Origin: Acidobacteriota bacterium
Lineage (GTDB): Bacteria > Acidobacteriota > Vicinamibacteria > Vicinamibacterales > SCN-69-37
Direction of reading: 5' to 3'
Assembly (NCBI GenBank): GCA_016716905.1
Contig: JADJUS010000004.1
Location: 1,550,001 to 1,614,000 of the forward strand
DNA length: 64,000 nucleotides
A model generated the notes under the pieces. That model was not told where the DNA came from and ran no database searches. It worked only from the letters and a program-made list of their open reading frames with translations. Every line of letters starts with the position of its first letter. Position 1 is the stretch's first letter. A program made the translations under genes and the position numbers. Positions 44,130 to 53,441 of this stretch are shown here, piece after piece.

Positions 44130-44345
44130 CTGGTTGCGTCTGGGTTGCGTCGCGTTGCCGCGATTTGCCACATCCTGCAACGTCAGCATTTGGAATCGCT
44201 CAATCTTCTAACGTTTCGTGACTCCGCACGCTATTCGTAATCAGCAGGTCGTCCGTTCAATCCGGATCGCCGGCTCCATTTAAAATCAATCACTTACGGG
44301 AAATCACGGATTCCACCCTCGCCCCCTGGTTGCGCCTGGGTTGCG
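44130..44345 (+). repeat. Paired 20-bp direct repeats flanking a tRNA-Thr fragment
   Basis: CTGGTTGCGTCTGGGTTGCG at 44130-44149 and CTGGTTGCGCCTGGGTTGCG at 44326-44345 differ at one base. Each is itself a double GGTTGCG. They lie 84 bases before and 47 bases after the tRNA-Thr(CGU) 3' fragment. Tandem short direct repeats on both sides of a tRNA-derived core are the layout of arm-type binding sites of tyrosine integrases. This is a structural observation; no integrase gene is visible here. The 680 bases from 43744 to 44426 hold this feature and no convincing gene. Confidence 0.6.
44234..44278 (+). other. 3' fragment of tRNA-Thr (CGU), candidate attachment-site core
   Basis: The fragment starts with the anticodon loop TTCGTAA, then the 3' anticodon strand TCAGC, variable loop AGGTC, T-arm GTCCG-TTCAATC-CGGAT, acceptor strand CGCCGGC and TCCA. 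The matching 5' anticodon strand (GCTGA expected) is absent; CGCTA precedes it. The identity starts at the anticodon loop, as expected for an integrase core. This fragment points right, so its element should lie on the lower-coordinate side, facing the tRNA-Leu fragment. Confidence 0.75.
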
Positions 44346-44426
44346 GCCGAGCGCATTCACACCGCTGGCGATGGCCGCGGACAGGGCGCCCGAGGTCGGT
44401 TGACTGCGCGCGTGGTATAAAGATTC

Positions 44427-44720
44427 GTGCGCCGCGTTGCATTGTTGCTCGTTGCCTTTGTGCTCTCGGTGAATTTTTCCGGGATGGGCGCCCTTTTGGT
44501 TCCCGAGCCGTGCAGCATTACTGAAGAAAGCGAAGCCTCGGACTCCGCGTGCCCACCGAGTTGCGTTCGGTGCGGGTGTTGCTCCCAGCCGATTGTCGCG
44601 GCACTGACGGTGCAGTTCGTACCGCGCGCCGCATCCCCTGCCGCGACGGTGACCGTACCGGACGCCCCTCTGCTGGGTGACATTCGCGAGATTCTGCACG
44701 TGCCCAAGTCGGCCGCCTAA
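44427..44720 (+). CDS. Small Cys-rich exported protein heading the metal-efflux operon
   Basis: 97 residues from GTG 44427. A signal peptide (VALLLVAFVLSVNFSGMG) precedes a short mature chain with CSITEESEASDSACPPSCVRCGCCSQPI, holding six Cys in two clusters. Such sequences are common at the head of czc/cus-type operons and probably bind or sense the metal. No family name is recognised. It is followed 77 bases later by the outer-membrane efflux gene. Confidence 0.55.
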   Translation: MRRVALLLVAFVLSVNFSGMGALLVPEPCSITEESEASDSACPPSCVRCGCCSQPIVAALTVQFVPRAASPAATVTVPDAPLLGDIREILHVPKSAA

Positions 44721-44797
44721 GTTCCATCTCCCCCGCAATCTATTCTCACGTGAAGTAAGGGTCGGCGTCTGTCTGATGCCTTCCCGGAAGGACGAGT

Positions 44798-46021
44798 ATG
44801 TGCGTACGACGACGTTGGGTCGCGGCGGTCGCGCTGACGGCGACCACATTGGCCGCCACTGCCTCAGCGCAGACCACTGCAATGACACTTGCGGCCGCCC
44901 TGACCCGCGCCCGCGAGCAGGCGCCGGAGATTGTCAGCGCCAAGCTGGGGATTGAGGAGGCACGTGCGCGCCTCGCTGGTTCCGCTGTCCGCTTTCCTCA
45001 GAACCCTGAACTGACGGCCGGTGTGGGCAACAGGAATGGCAGTGTAGGGCGGTCCACTGACTTGGAGTTTGGAGTCTCGCAGTTGTTCGAGCCGTCCAGT
45101 CGGCGTCTCGCCCGTCAGACAGGCGCGGAGGCGGCCGTCGCTGAGCGCACAGCCGCTCTCGATGAAGTGACCAGGCTCGTGGTGGCACAGACCGCCGCCG
45201 CCTTCTATCGGGCGCTCCATGAAAGGGAACGCATCCAGATGCTCACGTCGGCCGAGCAACTCGCCGCGTCCATTCTTGAGATCGCCGATCGCCGCTTCCG
45301 GGCAGGAGACATCGCGGTGCTTGATGTCAACCTCTCTAAGGGCGCACTCGCGCGCGTCCGCGCACAACGGGAACAGGCACGTGCCGCGCAACTCGCCGCC
45401 ATGGGCGATCTGAAGGCCCTGCTTGGCCTGGAGGGCGATTTCGTCTTGGAGGGCTCCCTTGGGAACCCGCCCCCGCCTCAACTCGATACCTTGCTCACGT
45501 CAGCAAACCAGCGGCCCATTCTGCGCTCACTCGAAGCAGCCGCTCGTGAGGCCGAGGCCGAAGCGCGTCTGGGCAAGAGTTTCACCCGCCCCGAGTACGG
45601 GCTGGGTCTGCGCTATGGTCGCGAGGAACAGGCGCACATTGTCTTCGGCGAAGTCACGGTGTCCCTGCCGGTGTTTGCGAAGGGGCAGGAACTCTTCGCG
45701 AGTGGCACCGCCCGCGAGCGGAGGCTCAGGGCAGAGTTGGAGTCCGCCCGCACGCAGGTGCGAATTGAGGTGACGACGTCGATGGCGGAGTACGACCGGC
45801 ATCGGGAAGCCGTGCGCTGGTTTGAAACCGACGCGCTTCCCGGCTTGGATGAGAACGAAACTCTGGCGACCCGGAGCTTCGAGGCCGGCCAACTGGGACT
45901 ACCGGAACTCTTGCTGATTCGGAGGGAGATCCTCGATACACGCTTTGACTATCTAGCGGCGCTTCTGGAGGCCGCGCTCGCGCGAGTCACGTTGGACGCT
46001 CGCGCATCGGTGCTGAAATGA
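44798..46021 (+). CDS. czcC: CzcC-like outer-membrane efflux protein
   Basis: 407 residues. A signal peptide (VAAVALTATTLAATASAQ) is followed by TolC-type repeats with long heptad helices (RAREQAPEIVSAKLGIEEARARL, ILEIADRRFRAGDIAVLDVNLSKGAL). The repeat internal to the second half (ETLATRSFEAGQLGLPELLLIRREIL) is typical of CzcC. It forms the outer-membrane channel of a heavy-metal RND pump. Start ATG 44798 has GGAAGGA about five bases upstream. Its stop overlaps the adaptor ATG as ATGA. The symbol is by family; the metal is unproven. Confidence 0.85.
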   Translation: MCVRRRWVAAVALTATTLAATASAQTTAMTLAAALTRAREQAPEIVSAKLGIEEARARLAGSAVRFPQNPELTAGVGNRNGSVGRSTDLEFGVSQLFEPSSRRLARQTGAEAAVAERTAALDEVTRLVVAQTAAAFYRALHERERIQMLTSAEQLAASILEIADRRFRAGDIAVLDVNLSKGALARVRAQREQARAAQLAAMGDLKALLGLEGDFVLEGSLGNPPPPQLDTLLTSANQRPILRSLEAAAREAEAEARLGKSFTRPEYGLGLRYGREEQAHIVFGEVTVSLPVFAKGQELFASGTARERRLRAELESARTQVRIEVTTSMAEYDRHREAVRWFETDALPGLDENETLATRSFEAGQLGLPELLLIRREILDTRFDYLAALLEAALARVTLDARASVLK

Positions 46022-47211
46022 CTATGAACAAATTCCCTCTCTCCTTCTTGTTGCTGGCCTTGGCAGGCATCGCGTCGTGCGGCCGTGAACCTGAACCGTC
46101 CCCAGCGGAGGTCGTCAAGGCACCTGAGACCAGCGCCGCACCAGCGGCTGACCGCGGCATCGTACGCATTGATCAGACGATGCTCCGAGATCTGGGCATC
46201 ACGACGGCGGCAGTGGAAGCGAGGGTTGGCAGCGAAGACGTCGTGCTGCTCGGTGAACTCGCCGTGGACGAACGAACCTACGCCGAAGTGGGCGTGCCGG
46301 TGCCAGCGCGCGCTATGCGGCTGCTCGCCGCGCCGGGAGATGTCGTGCGTGAAGGCCAGGTGCTCGTCGAACTCCAGAGTCCGGACCTTGGGAGGGCGCG
46401 CGCGGCGTACGCGTCAGCCGAAGCGCGTGTGGGTCTGGCCGATCGCGCCTTGGCCCGCAAGAGGGAGCTTGCGGCGGAACGCATCGTGCCGCTTCGCGAA
46501 GTGCAGGAGGCAGAGGCCGCTGCGGCTGAGGCCCGCGCCGGAGTTCGAGCAGCGGCCGCGGAGTTGACGTCTCTTGGGGTCGTTCCTGGGCAAGGCGCTG
46601 AGGGCGACTCGGGAACATTCTCGCTCCGGTCGCCGGTGGCGGGCACGGTGATTGAGCGCGGCATCACGCGAGGCCAAATGGTCGACCCAGCGACGCCGGC
46701 GTTTCGGATCGCCAATCTCACGACCCTCTGGCTGGAGGCGCACGCCTTCGAGCGCGATGCCGTCCGGATCGCGAAAGGCGCAAAAACGCGTGTCACGTTC
46801 TCGGCGCTACCGGGCCGGGAGTTTCCAGGCACGGTGTCACTCATTGGCGGCGAGGTCTCCAAGGAGTCACGTACCGTCCCCATTCGCATTGTGGTGACGA
46901 ATCAGACCGGTGTCTTACGGCCTGGCATGTCAGCCTCGGTTGCAGTGCCGGTGGGCACCGCGACGCAGCGGGTCGTGACCGTTCCCGTCGCCGCCGTGCA
47001 ACGCGTCAAGGGCGAGTGGTGCGTGTTCTTGCCGAAAGACGCGAGCACATTTGAGATCCGCACGATTGGCCGCGGCCGCGATCTCGGTGGCGAAGTCGAA
47101 GTGCTCTCCGGTCTCCAGGCCGGCGAGAAAATCGTGGTGAACGGTGCGTTCCTTCTGAAGGCCCAGGTGGAGAAGGGTGCCGGCGGGCATGGGGATCACG
47201 AAGCGCCATGA
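46018..47211 (+). CDS. czcB: CzcB/CusB-like RND periplasmic adaptor
   Basis: 397 residues. The N-terminus is a lipoprotein signal with lipobox LAGIASC. The barrel-sandwich domain (PAPARAM-like VPARAMRLLAAPGDVVREGQ and SPVAGTVIERGITRGQMVDP) is split by a coiled-coil hairpin (residues about 130-185), and a beta-barrel with SALPGREFPGTVSLIGGEV follows. This is a membrane-fusion protein that links the inner RND pump with the CzcC channel. His-rich GHGDHEAP at the C-terminus may bind metal. Overlapping ATGAs at both ends tie it to its neighbours. Confidence 0.88.
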   Translation: MTMNKFPLSFLLLALAGIASCGREPEPSPAEVVKAPETSAAPAADRGIVRIDQTMLRDLGITTAAVEARVGSEDVVLLGELAVDERTYAEVGVPVPARAMRLLAAPGDVVREGQVLVELQSPDLGRARAAYASAEARVGLADRALARKRELAAERIVPLREVQEAEAAAAEARAGVRAAAAELTSLGVVPGQGAEGDSGTFSLRSPVAGTVIERGITRGQMVDPATPAFRIANLTTLWLEAHAFERDAVRIAKGAKTRVTFSALPGREFPGTVSLIGGEVSKESRTVPIRIVVTNQTGVLRPGMSASVAVPVGTATQRVVTVPVAAVQRVKGEWCVFLPKDASTFEIRTIGRGRDLGGEVEVLSGLQAGEKIVVNGAFLLKAQVEKGAGGHGDHEAP

Positions 47212-50200
47212 TCACCAAAATCATCCGCTCGTCGTCGCACTCGCCCCTCCTGACCTCGCTGCTTGTGCTGGCGGGCGCGGCCATCGGCGCTCTTTGGCTC
47301 CAGGATCTGCGCCGCGACGTCTTCCCCGACCTTTCGGCACCGGTGTTCAACGTCATCGCGCAGAACGCGTCGATGGGCGCCGAGGAGTTGGAGACGGCTA
47401 TCGCCATTCCCCTCGAAGTAGAGTTGGCCGGATTGCCGGACGTGCGCAGAATCCGCTCGAATTCGCAGTTGGGCGTCGCCCAAGTGACTGTCGAGTTCGA
47501 GCCCAACGCTGATTACTATCGATCGCGGCAGTTCGTCGCCGAACGAGTCGCTCAGGCCAGCGGGCGGCTGCCGCCCGGCACCGAACCTCCACTCATTTCC
47601 AGTTTGACCGGCCGCTTGAACGAGATTTTCGAGTTCACGCTTGAGGCGGAGCCGGGTGCCGCCGACCTGATGGCGCTTCGAGATCTCGCTGAGTTCGAGG
47701 TCAAGAACCGGCTGTTGGCAGTGCCCGGCGTGGCCGCGGTCGAACGGCTAGGCGGATACCTGCGCGAATTTCAGGTACAGCTCGACCCCGAGCGCATGTC
47801 AGCGCGGATGATCAGCCTCGACGAAGTCATGCACGCAGTCGAGGAGTCCAACCTCAATGCTGCCGGCGGCATCGTGGCTCAGGGGGCCATCGAGTGGACG
47901 GTGCGCGCGATCGGCCGCGCCGAGACGCTTGAGGATCTGCGCCGGACAGTTGTCACCGTGCGCGGCGGCGTGCCGGTGTTTCTTGGCGATGTAGCAGACG
48001 TCCGTGAAGGCCCGGCAGTTCGGCGGGGCGTGGCCCACAGACTTCGTGGCGAAGTGGTCAGCGCGCGCGTCACCAAGCAGTTCGGCGCCGACACGGTCCG
48101 GGTGGCGTCCGCCATTCGCGGCGCGGTCGAAGAAATCCGGCGCGCTCTGCCCGCCGGCGTCCAGTTGCGCATCGTGTACGACCAGTCCGTTCTGGTCAGT
48201 TCCGCGCTGGGCGGCGTCGGGCGCGCGGTCCTTCTGGGCGGCGTGTTCGTCGTCCTCGTGATTCTTCTGTTGTTGGGCAATGTCAGGGCGGCCTTGCTGG
48301 TGACGCTGACAATTCCGTTGTCGATTGCGCTCTCCGGCCTTTTGCTCCAGCCACTGAACGTGGGCCTCAATACGATGACGCTCGGGGGACTCGCGATTGC
48401 GGTCGGCCTGTTGGTCGATGCCGCGATCATCATGGTCGAGAACATCCTTCATCGGCTCACCGGTGCCGCCAACCGTAGGGAGGCAAGGGAGAGGGCCGTT
48501 GGCGCCGCTGTAGAAGTCGCCCGACCCATCATCTTTGCGACGCTCATCGTCATCGTCGTCTTCCTGCCGCTGTTTGGAATGGCCGGTATCGAAGGACGGA
48601 TGTATCAACCGCTTGCCGCAGCCGTAATCGCGGCGATGGCGGCCGCGCTGTTGCTGGCGGTGACCCTCGTGCCCACCGCCGCGGGCGCGTTCCTGCGACC
48701 ACCGCGGTCCGGCGATCACGAAGACGTCGCGCTGCTTCGGGCGATCAAACGCTGGTATGCGCCGATGCTCGACCGCTGCCTCCGACGGCCCGGGCGTGTA
48801 GCCCTGGTCACGCTGCTCGTCAGCGTTCCGGTTGTCGCGATGGGCCTTCGCATTGGCAGCGACTTCATGCCCGAGCTTGACGAAGGCGCGTTCCTGTTGC
48901 AGACGGTCCTCCCCCCCGAGGCCTCGCTCGAAGAGGTCGACCGTCTCAATCATCGCGTCGAAGACATCCTCCGCGAAGTGCCCGAGGTGGAAGACGTCGT
49001 CAGGCGGACCGGGCGGGCAGAGCGAACCGAAGATCCGATGCCGCACACGGTCTCCGACGTCCTCGTGGCGCTCAAGCCCGATCGGCAGCGTGATCTCGGG
49101 GTGATCGAAGAAGACATGCGGGAACGTCTGGAACACGTCCCCGGCGTAGCCATCCTGTTCACCACGCCGCTGGGTATGCGGATTGATGAAGGTCTGGGCG
49201 GTACGCCGGCTGATCTCTCGGTGCGAATCTTCGGCCCCGATCTTGATGAACTCGTGGAACTGGCCGAACGGGCTGAGGGACTGATTGAGGGCGTCGAGGG
49301 CATCGAAGATCTGCGCAGCGAGGAACTGACGGGATTGCCTCAGTTACAGATCGCGGTCAATCGGGAGGCCACTGCCAGAGTGGGACTGGCCCCGGGTGAC
49401 GTCATTCGCGCCGTTCGGATTGGCCTGGTCGGCGAGGAAGCGTCGGAAATCTGGATCGGTCAACGTCGATTTGATCTCGTCGTGCGCCTGCGAGACGACC
49501 GCCGTAACAGCCTCGAAGCCATCCGCACGTTGCTCATCGACGGGCATGACGGCACCAAGATTCCCCTGGGCGAACTGGCGGATATTACGCAGGCGTTCGG
49601 ACCGGCCGCCATTCGCCGCGAAGCGGGACACGCCGCATCGCGGTGGAAGCCTCGGTCACTGGCCGCGACCTCGGCAGCGCCGCAGCGGAAGTGCGCCAGC
49701 GACTGACGGCAGACCTCAACCTGCCAGCGGGCTACTTCTTCAATCTCGCCGGGCGGGTCGAGAACCAGGAGCGCGCCTCCAGAGCCCTGGTGCTCGCCAT
49801 CGGCGCCGCGCTCTTTGGGGTGTTCGTGCTGCTCAATCTTGCGCTTGACTCGACCATCGAAGCCCTGCTGATTCTCTGCACGGTGCCGGTAGCCTTCGTC
49901 GGCGGCATCATCGCGCTGCTCATTGCTGGCGAGACGTGGAACGTCTCGTCGCTCGTGGGACTCATCGGCCTCTTCGGGATCGCGGTGCAGAACAGCCTGG
50001 TGCTCGTCACGCAGACCCGTGGCCTGCGTGCGAGGGTCGCGGACTCCTCGACGCAATTCGGGAGGCGAGCATTGGCCGAGTCAGACCAAAATTGATGACC
50101 GCCTCCACCGCGATCCTAGGGCTGCTGCCCCTCCTCATCCTCAGGCTGCACGGCACAGAGATCGAGCGACCGCTCGCGGTCGTCATGACGGGAGGGCTGG

Positions 50201-50316
50201 TGACATCCACCCTGTTCACGCTCCTCGTGCTTCCGGCCTTCTACATGCGGGTTCACGAATGGGTCGAACGTCGGGCTCCCGCCGAACGAGTCGGCCACGC
50301 TGAGGCAAACCAATGA
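47208..50316 (+). pseudogene. czcA: CzcA-like heavy-metal RND pump, two frameshifts as sequenced
   Basis: Three frames together give about 1036 residues, full length for HME-RND proteins. The first (47208 to about 49628) carries DLRRDVFPDLSAPVFNV, the membrane block GLAIAVGLLVDAAIIMVENI and SDFMPELDEGAFLLQTVLPP. The second (about 49628-50030) has LDSTIEALLILCTVPVAFVG. The third ends GRVRPKLMTASTAILGLLPL...LPAFYMRVHEW. Adding one A after GGGA at 49628 gives EAGTRRIAVEA, and one C at 50031 gives LRAEGRGLLDAIREA. Its product would export Zn, Cd, Co or Cu-type cations. ATGA overlaps link it to adaptor and P-type ATPase. Confidence 0.85.
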
Positions 50317-52496
50317 CGCGCCCTGACGATGTCTTGGCATTCAAGGTCCATGGCATGGACTGCGCCGAAGAAGTGGCGGTGCTCAAGCAGGTCGTCGGGC
50401 CGTTGGTCGGAGGCGAGGACCGCCTCGCTTTCGACATCCTCAACGCCAAGATGATCGTGACGACGAGGCCGCACGGGCCAGCCGAAGCCGCGATAACGCG
50501 GGCAGTGGCTAGCACGGGGATGCGCGCCGAACCGTGGCAGGAGCGGGGTGCCGTCGCCGCCGAATCGACCTTCTGGGAACGGCGCGGCCATGCGACTCTC
50601 TCTGCGGCCAGCGGTCTGCTGCTCGTGGGCGGGTTCCTGACGCATGTAGCTATGGCCGGCAATGTCGAACAGGCGTTGGGGTCTGAGGGCCTGGGTCTGT
50701 CCCACGACGTGCCGCTACTGGTCCAAATCCTCTACGGAGCCGCGATTCTTGCCGGCAGTTGGTTTGTGGCGCCAAAGGCCTGGTACGCCGTTCGGCGCCT
50801 CCGGCCGGACATGAACCTGTTGATGACCGTGGCCGTGATCGGTGCGGTTGCCATCGGCGAGTGGTTCGAGGCCGCGACGGTCTCGTTCCTCTTCGGCGTT
50901 TCGCTCGCTCTTGAGGCGTGGAGCGTTGGCCGCGCGCGCCGCGCGATTGAGGCCCTCATGGAGCTTGCGCCGCCGATGGCCAGGCTGCTCACAAACGGCG
51001 TTCCGAATGAAGTCTCCCCCGACGTCGTTGCTGTCGGGTCTCTGCTGCTGGTGAAACCGGGCGAGAAGATTCCGCTCGACGGCCTCGTGGTCCGCGGCAC
51101 GAGCGATGTGAACCAAGCTCCTATCACCGGTGAGAGTGTGCCGGTGCCGAAGAGCGCAGGCGCGACGGTATTCGCTGGGACGATTAACGGTGACGGCGCG
51201 CTCGAACTGGAGACGACCAAGCGGGCGAATGACAGCACGCTCGCCCACATCATCAGCATGGTCGGTGCTGCATCGAGCCGCCGAGCGCCTTCCGAACAAT
51301 GGGTCGAACGGTTCGCGCGTGTCTATACGCCGGCGGTATTCGGCATCGCGGTCCTTGTGCTGGTCGTTCCGCCTGTCGCGTTCGGCGGCGCGTGGCCGGA
51401 GTGGCTCTACCGAGCGTTGGTCTTCCTCGTCATCGGCTGCCCCTGCGCGCTCGTGATTTCGACGCCAGTGAGCGTGGTAGCGGGACTGGCGGCGGCGGCA
51501 AGAAACGGGGTGCTCGTCAAAGGCGGGGCGTATCTTGAGGTCCCCGCTCGGCTTCGCGCCATCGCTCTCGACAAGACCGGCACCCTGACGCGTGGTCAGC
51601 CAGAAGTACAGGAAGTTGTCGCGCTCAGTGGCCACACAGAGACGGAACTTTTGCAGCGAGCCGCCGGCCTGGAATCTCATAGCGAACACCCCTTGGCGAA
51701 AGCCATCCTGGCCTTCGCGAAGGCGCGCGGTGTCCAACCGTTCCTCGTTGAAGACTTCAGCATCCTACAAGGCAAGGGCGCCACAGGCCGGCTTGACGGA
51801 GTTGAGTATTGGGTGGGGTCGCACCGGTATCTCGAAGAACGCGGTCAGGAGACGCCAGAAATCCATTCGCGGCTTGAGGCCATGTCTGGCGCCGGCCGGT
51901 CGGTCGTGGTCGTAGGCGATGCGACTCACGTCTGCGGCCTGATCGCAATCGCCGATGCGGTTCGGCCAGAGGCAAGGGCCATCATTGCGGCGCTGCGAGA
52001 CGCGGGTATCGAACACGTCGTGATGCTCACCGGCGACAATCAGGCGACAGCGAACGCAATCGCGGCGCAAACCGGCGTCACAGAGGTGAGGGCGGAATTG
52101 CTCCCGGCCGACAAAGTCTCGGCGGTGGAGGATCTTGTGAATCAATGCGGCTCGGTCGCCATGGTGGGCGACGGCGTGAACGACGCGCCTGCCATGGCCC
52201 GCGCCACGCTCGGCGTCGCGATGGGCGTCGCCGGCAGCGACGCGGCAATTGAGACCGCCGACGTCGCGCTGATGTCGGACGACTTGTCGAAGTTGCCCTG
52301 GCTCATCACGCACTCAAGGCGCACGCTGCGAATCATCCGCCAAAACATTGGGCTGTCGCTGGCCGTCAAAGCCATCTTTGCTGTACTGACGTTCGCCGGT
52401 GCGGCCTCTCTTTGGGCCGCCATCGCGGCAGACATGGGCGTGTCGCTACTCGTTATCTTCAACGCCCTCAGGCTGCTCCGAGCAAGTTCCGTCTGA
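50313..52496 (+). CDS. P1B-type metal-transporting ATPase (ZntA/CadA-like)
   Basis: 727 residues. An N-terminal metal-binding domain carries HGMDCAEE (Cys17), a CxEE-type variant of the usual CxxC. P-type landmarks follow in order: GESVPV, VIGCPCALVIS (transmembrane metal site), DKTGTLT (phosphorylated Asp), SEHPLAKA, MLTGDNQ and VGDGVNDAPA. The last membrane pair has AAIAADMGVSLLVIFNALRLL, where the Asp matches the ZntA transport-site residue, favouring Zn/Cd/Pb over Cu. It moves metal from cytosol to periplasm, where the RND system can take over. Its ATG overlaps the CzcA stop. Confidence 0.92.
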   Translation: MTRPDDVLAFKVHGMDCAEEVAVLKQVVGPLVGGEDRLAFDILNAKMIVTTRPHGPAEAAITRAVASTGMRAEPWQERGAVAAESTFWERRGHATLSAASGLLLVGGFLTHVAMAGNVEQALGSEGLGLSHDVPLLVQILYGAAILAGSWFVAPKAWYAVRRLRPDMNLLMTVAVIGAVAIGEWFEAATVSFLFGVSLALEAWSVGRARRAIEALMELAPPMARLLTNGVPNEVSPDVVAVGSLLLVKPGEKIPLDGLVVRGTSDVNQAPITGESVPVPKSAGATVFAGTINGDGALELETTKRANDSTLAHIISMVGAASSRRAPSEQWVERFARVYTPAVFGIAVLVLVVPPVAFGGAWPEWLYRALVFLVIGCPCALVISTPVSVVAGLAAAARNGVLVKGGAYLEVPARLRAIALDKTGTLTRGQPEVQEVVALSGHTETELLQRAAGLESHSEHPLAKAILAFAKARGVQPFLVEDFSILQGKGATGRLDGVEYWVGSHRYLEERGQETPEIHSRLEAMSGAGRSVVVVGDATHVCGLIAIADAVRPEARAIIAALRDAGIEHVVMLTGDNQATANAIAAQTGVTEVRAELLPADKVSAVEDLVNQCGSVAMVGDGVNDAPAMARATLGVAMGVAGSDAAIETADVALMSDDLSKLPWLITHSRRTLRIIRQNIGLSLAVKAIFAVLTFAGAASLWAAIAADMGVSLLVIFNALRLLRASSV

Positions 52497-52542
52497 ATTT
52501 GCAATAGGCCGTGCGAGGCCTGACGGTGCCATAATCGCCGTC

Positions 52543-53136
52543 ATGGCCGTCGTACTGCTTCTGTCTCTGCTCCTGGCGCCGCAGCGCACCCTGGTCGTAC
52601 CTGTGGGATCACTGGCCCCCGCCTTTTCCGTGGCTGATGATCGCGGCGGCACACGATCGCTCGCGGAGTTCCAGGGCAAGTATGTTGTCCTTGAGTGGCA
52701 CGAGAAGGGCTGCCCGTACGTCTCGAAGCACTACAAGGGTGGGGCCATGCAGAAGCGCCAAGCCGAGTGGATGGCACGCGGCGTGGTGTGGCTGCTCATC
52801 AACTCGTCCGCCGAGGGCTTTCACAGCTACCTGACGCCAGAGGATTCCCGCGCCTACGCGGCAAGCCTGAAAGCGCAACCGCCGATGCTGCTCGACACGT
52901 CGGGGAAGGTCGGCAAAGCGTACGGAGTGACGACGGCGCTGCACATGGTCATCATCGACCCGAGCGGCAAAGTGGCGTACAACGGCGCAATAGACGACCA
53001 GCCGAAACCAGAGGCGTCGTCACTGGTCGGCGCGCAGAACTACGTGGACGCGGCGTTGACGGCCCTGCTCGCGGGCAAGACCGTGGCCACGCCCACCAGC
53101 ATTCCGTACGGCTGCGAAGTCCACTACGCCCGGTAG
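52543..53136 (+). CDS. Exported peroxiredoxin/redoxin-like protein
   Basis: 197 residues from ATG 52543 (the frame is open to 52399 inside the ATPase gene). A short signal (AVVLLLSLLLAPQRT) precedes PAFSVADDRGGTRSLAEFQGKYVVLEWHEKGCPYVSKHY. The thioredoxin fold holds one Cys in GCPYV, plus a distal Cys in PYGCEVHYA near the C-terminus that could resolve it. This is the redoxin/PRX-like-1 pattern. It lies 46 bases after the ATPase and may protect against metal-linked oxidative stress, an inference from context. Confidence 0.8.
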   Translation: MAVVLLLSLLLAPQRTLVVPVGSLAPAFSVADDRGGTRSLAEFQGKYVVLEWHEKGCPYVSKHYKGGAMQKRQAEWMARGVVWLLINSSAEGFHSYLTPEDSRAYAASLKAQPPMLLDTSGKVGKAYGVTTALHMVIIDPSGKVAYNGAIDDQPKPEASSLVGAQNYVDAALTALLAGKTVATPTSIPYGCEVHYAR

Positions 53137-53138
53137 CG

Positions 53139-53441
53139 ATGACCGTCCCAGTCGCCTGCCTGCTCACGCCCGATCAACTGCGGGACCGCAAGGCCACCCT
53201 GCTGCCGGGACTCGCGGGTCGGGCGACAGATTCTGTCCCGACAGACGACGGCTATCGAATCGGATTCTCTGCCGGGGACCTCGGTATCGTCACCGCCATT
53301 GCGGTCTGTATCGACGCTGAGCGACATTGCTGCCCGTTCCTTCAATTCACACTGACCGTACCCGCCGAAGGCGGCAGGATCGAGCTTGGTATCTCAGGCC
53401 CGCCTGGAACGCGAGCATTGCTGGACGGCCTGTTCACGTGA
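53139..53441 (+). CDS. Conserved hypothetical protein with Cys-Cys motif
   Basis: 100 residues from ATG 53139. It reads as a compact alpha/beta domain containing LTPDQLRDRKATLLPGLA and DAERHCCPFLQFTLTVPAEG, with adjacent cysteines in HCCPF that could bind a thiophilic metal. Small proteins with ERHCCPFL are often found in mercury, arsenic or czc clusters. No function is established. Its TGA overlaps the following GTG as GTGA, so it is coupled to the YnfA gene. Confidence 0.7.
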   Translation: MTVPVACLLTPDQLRDRKATLLPGLAGRATDSVPTDDGYRIGFSAGDLGIVTAIAVCIDAERHCCPFLQFTLTVPAEGGRIELGISGPPGTRALLDGLFT

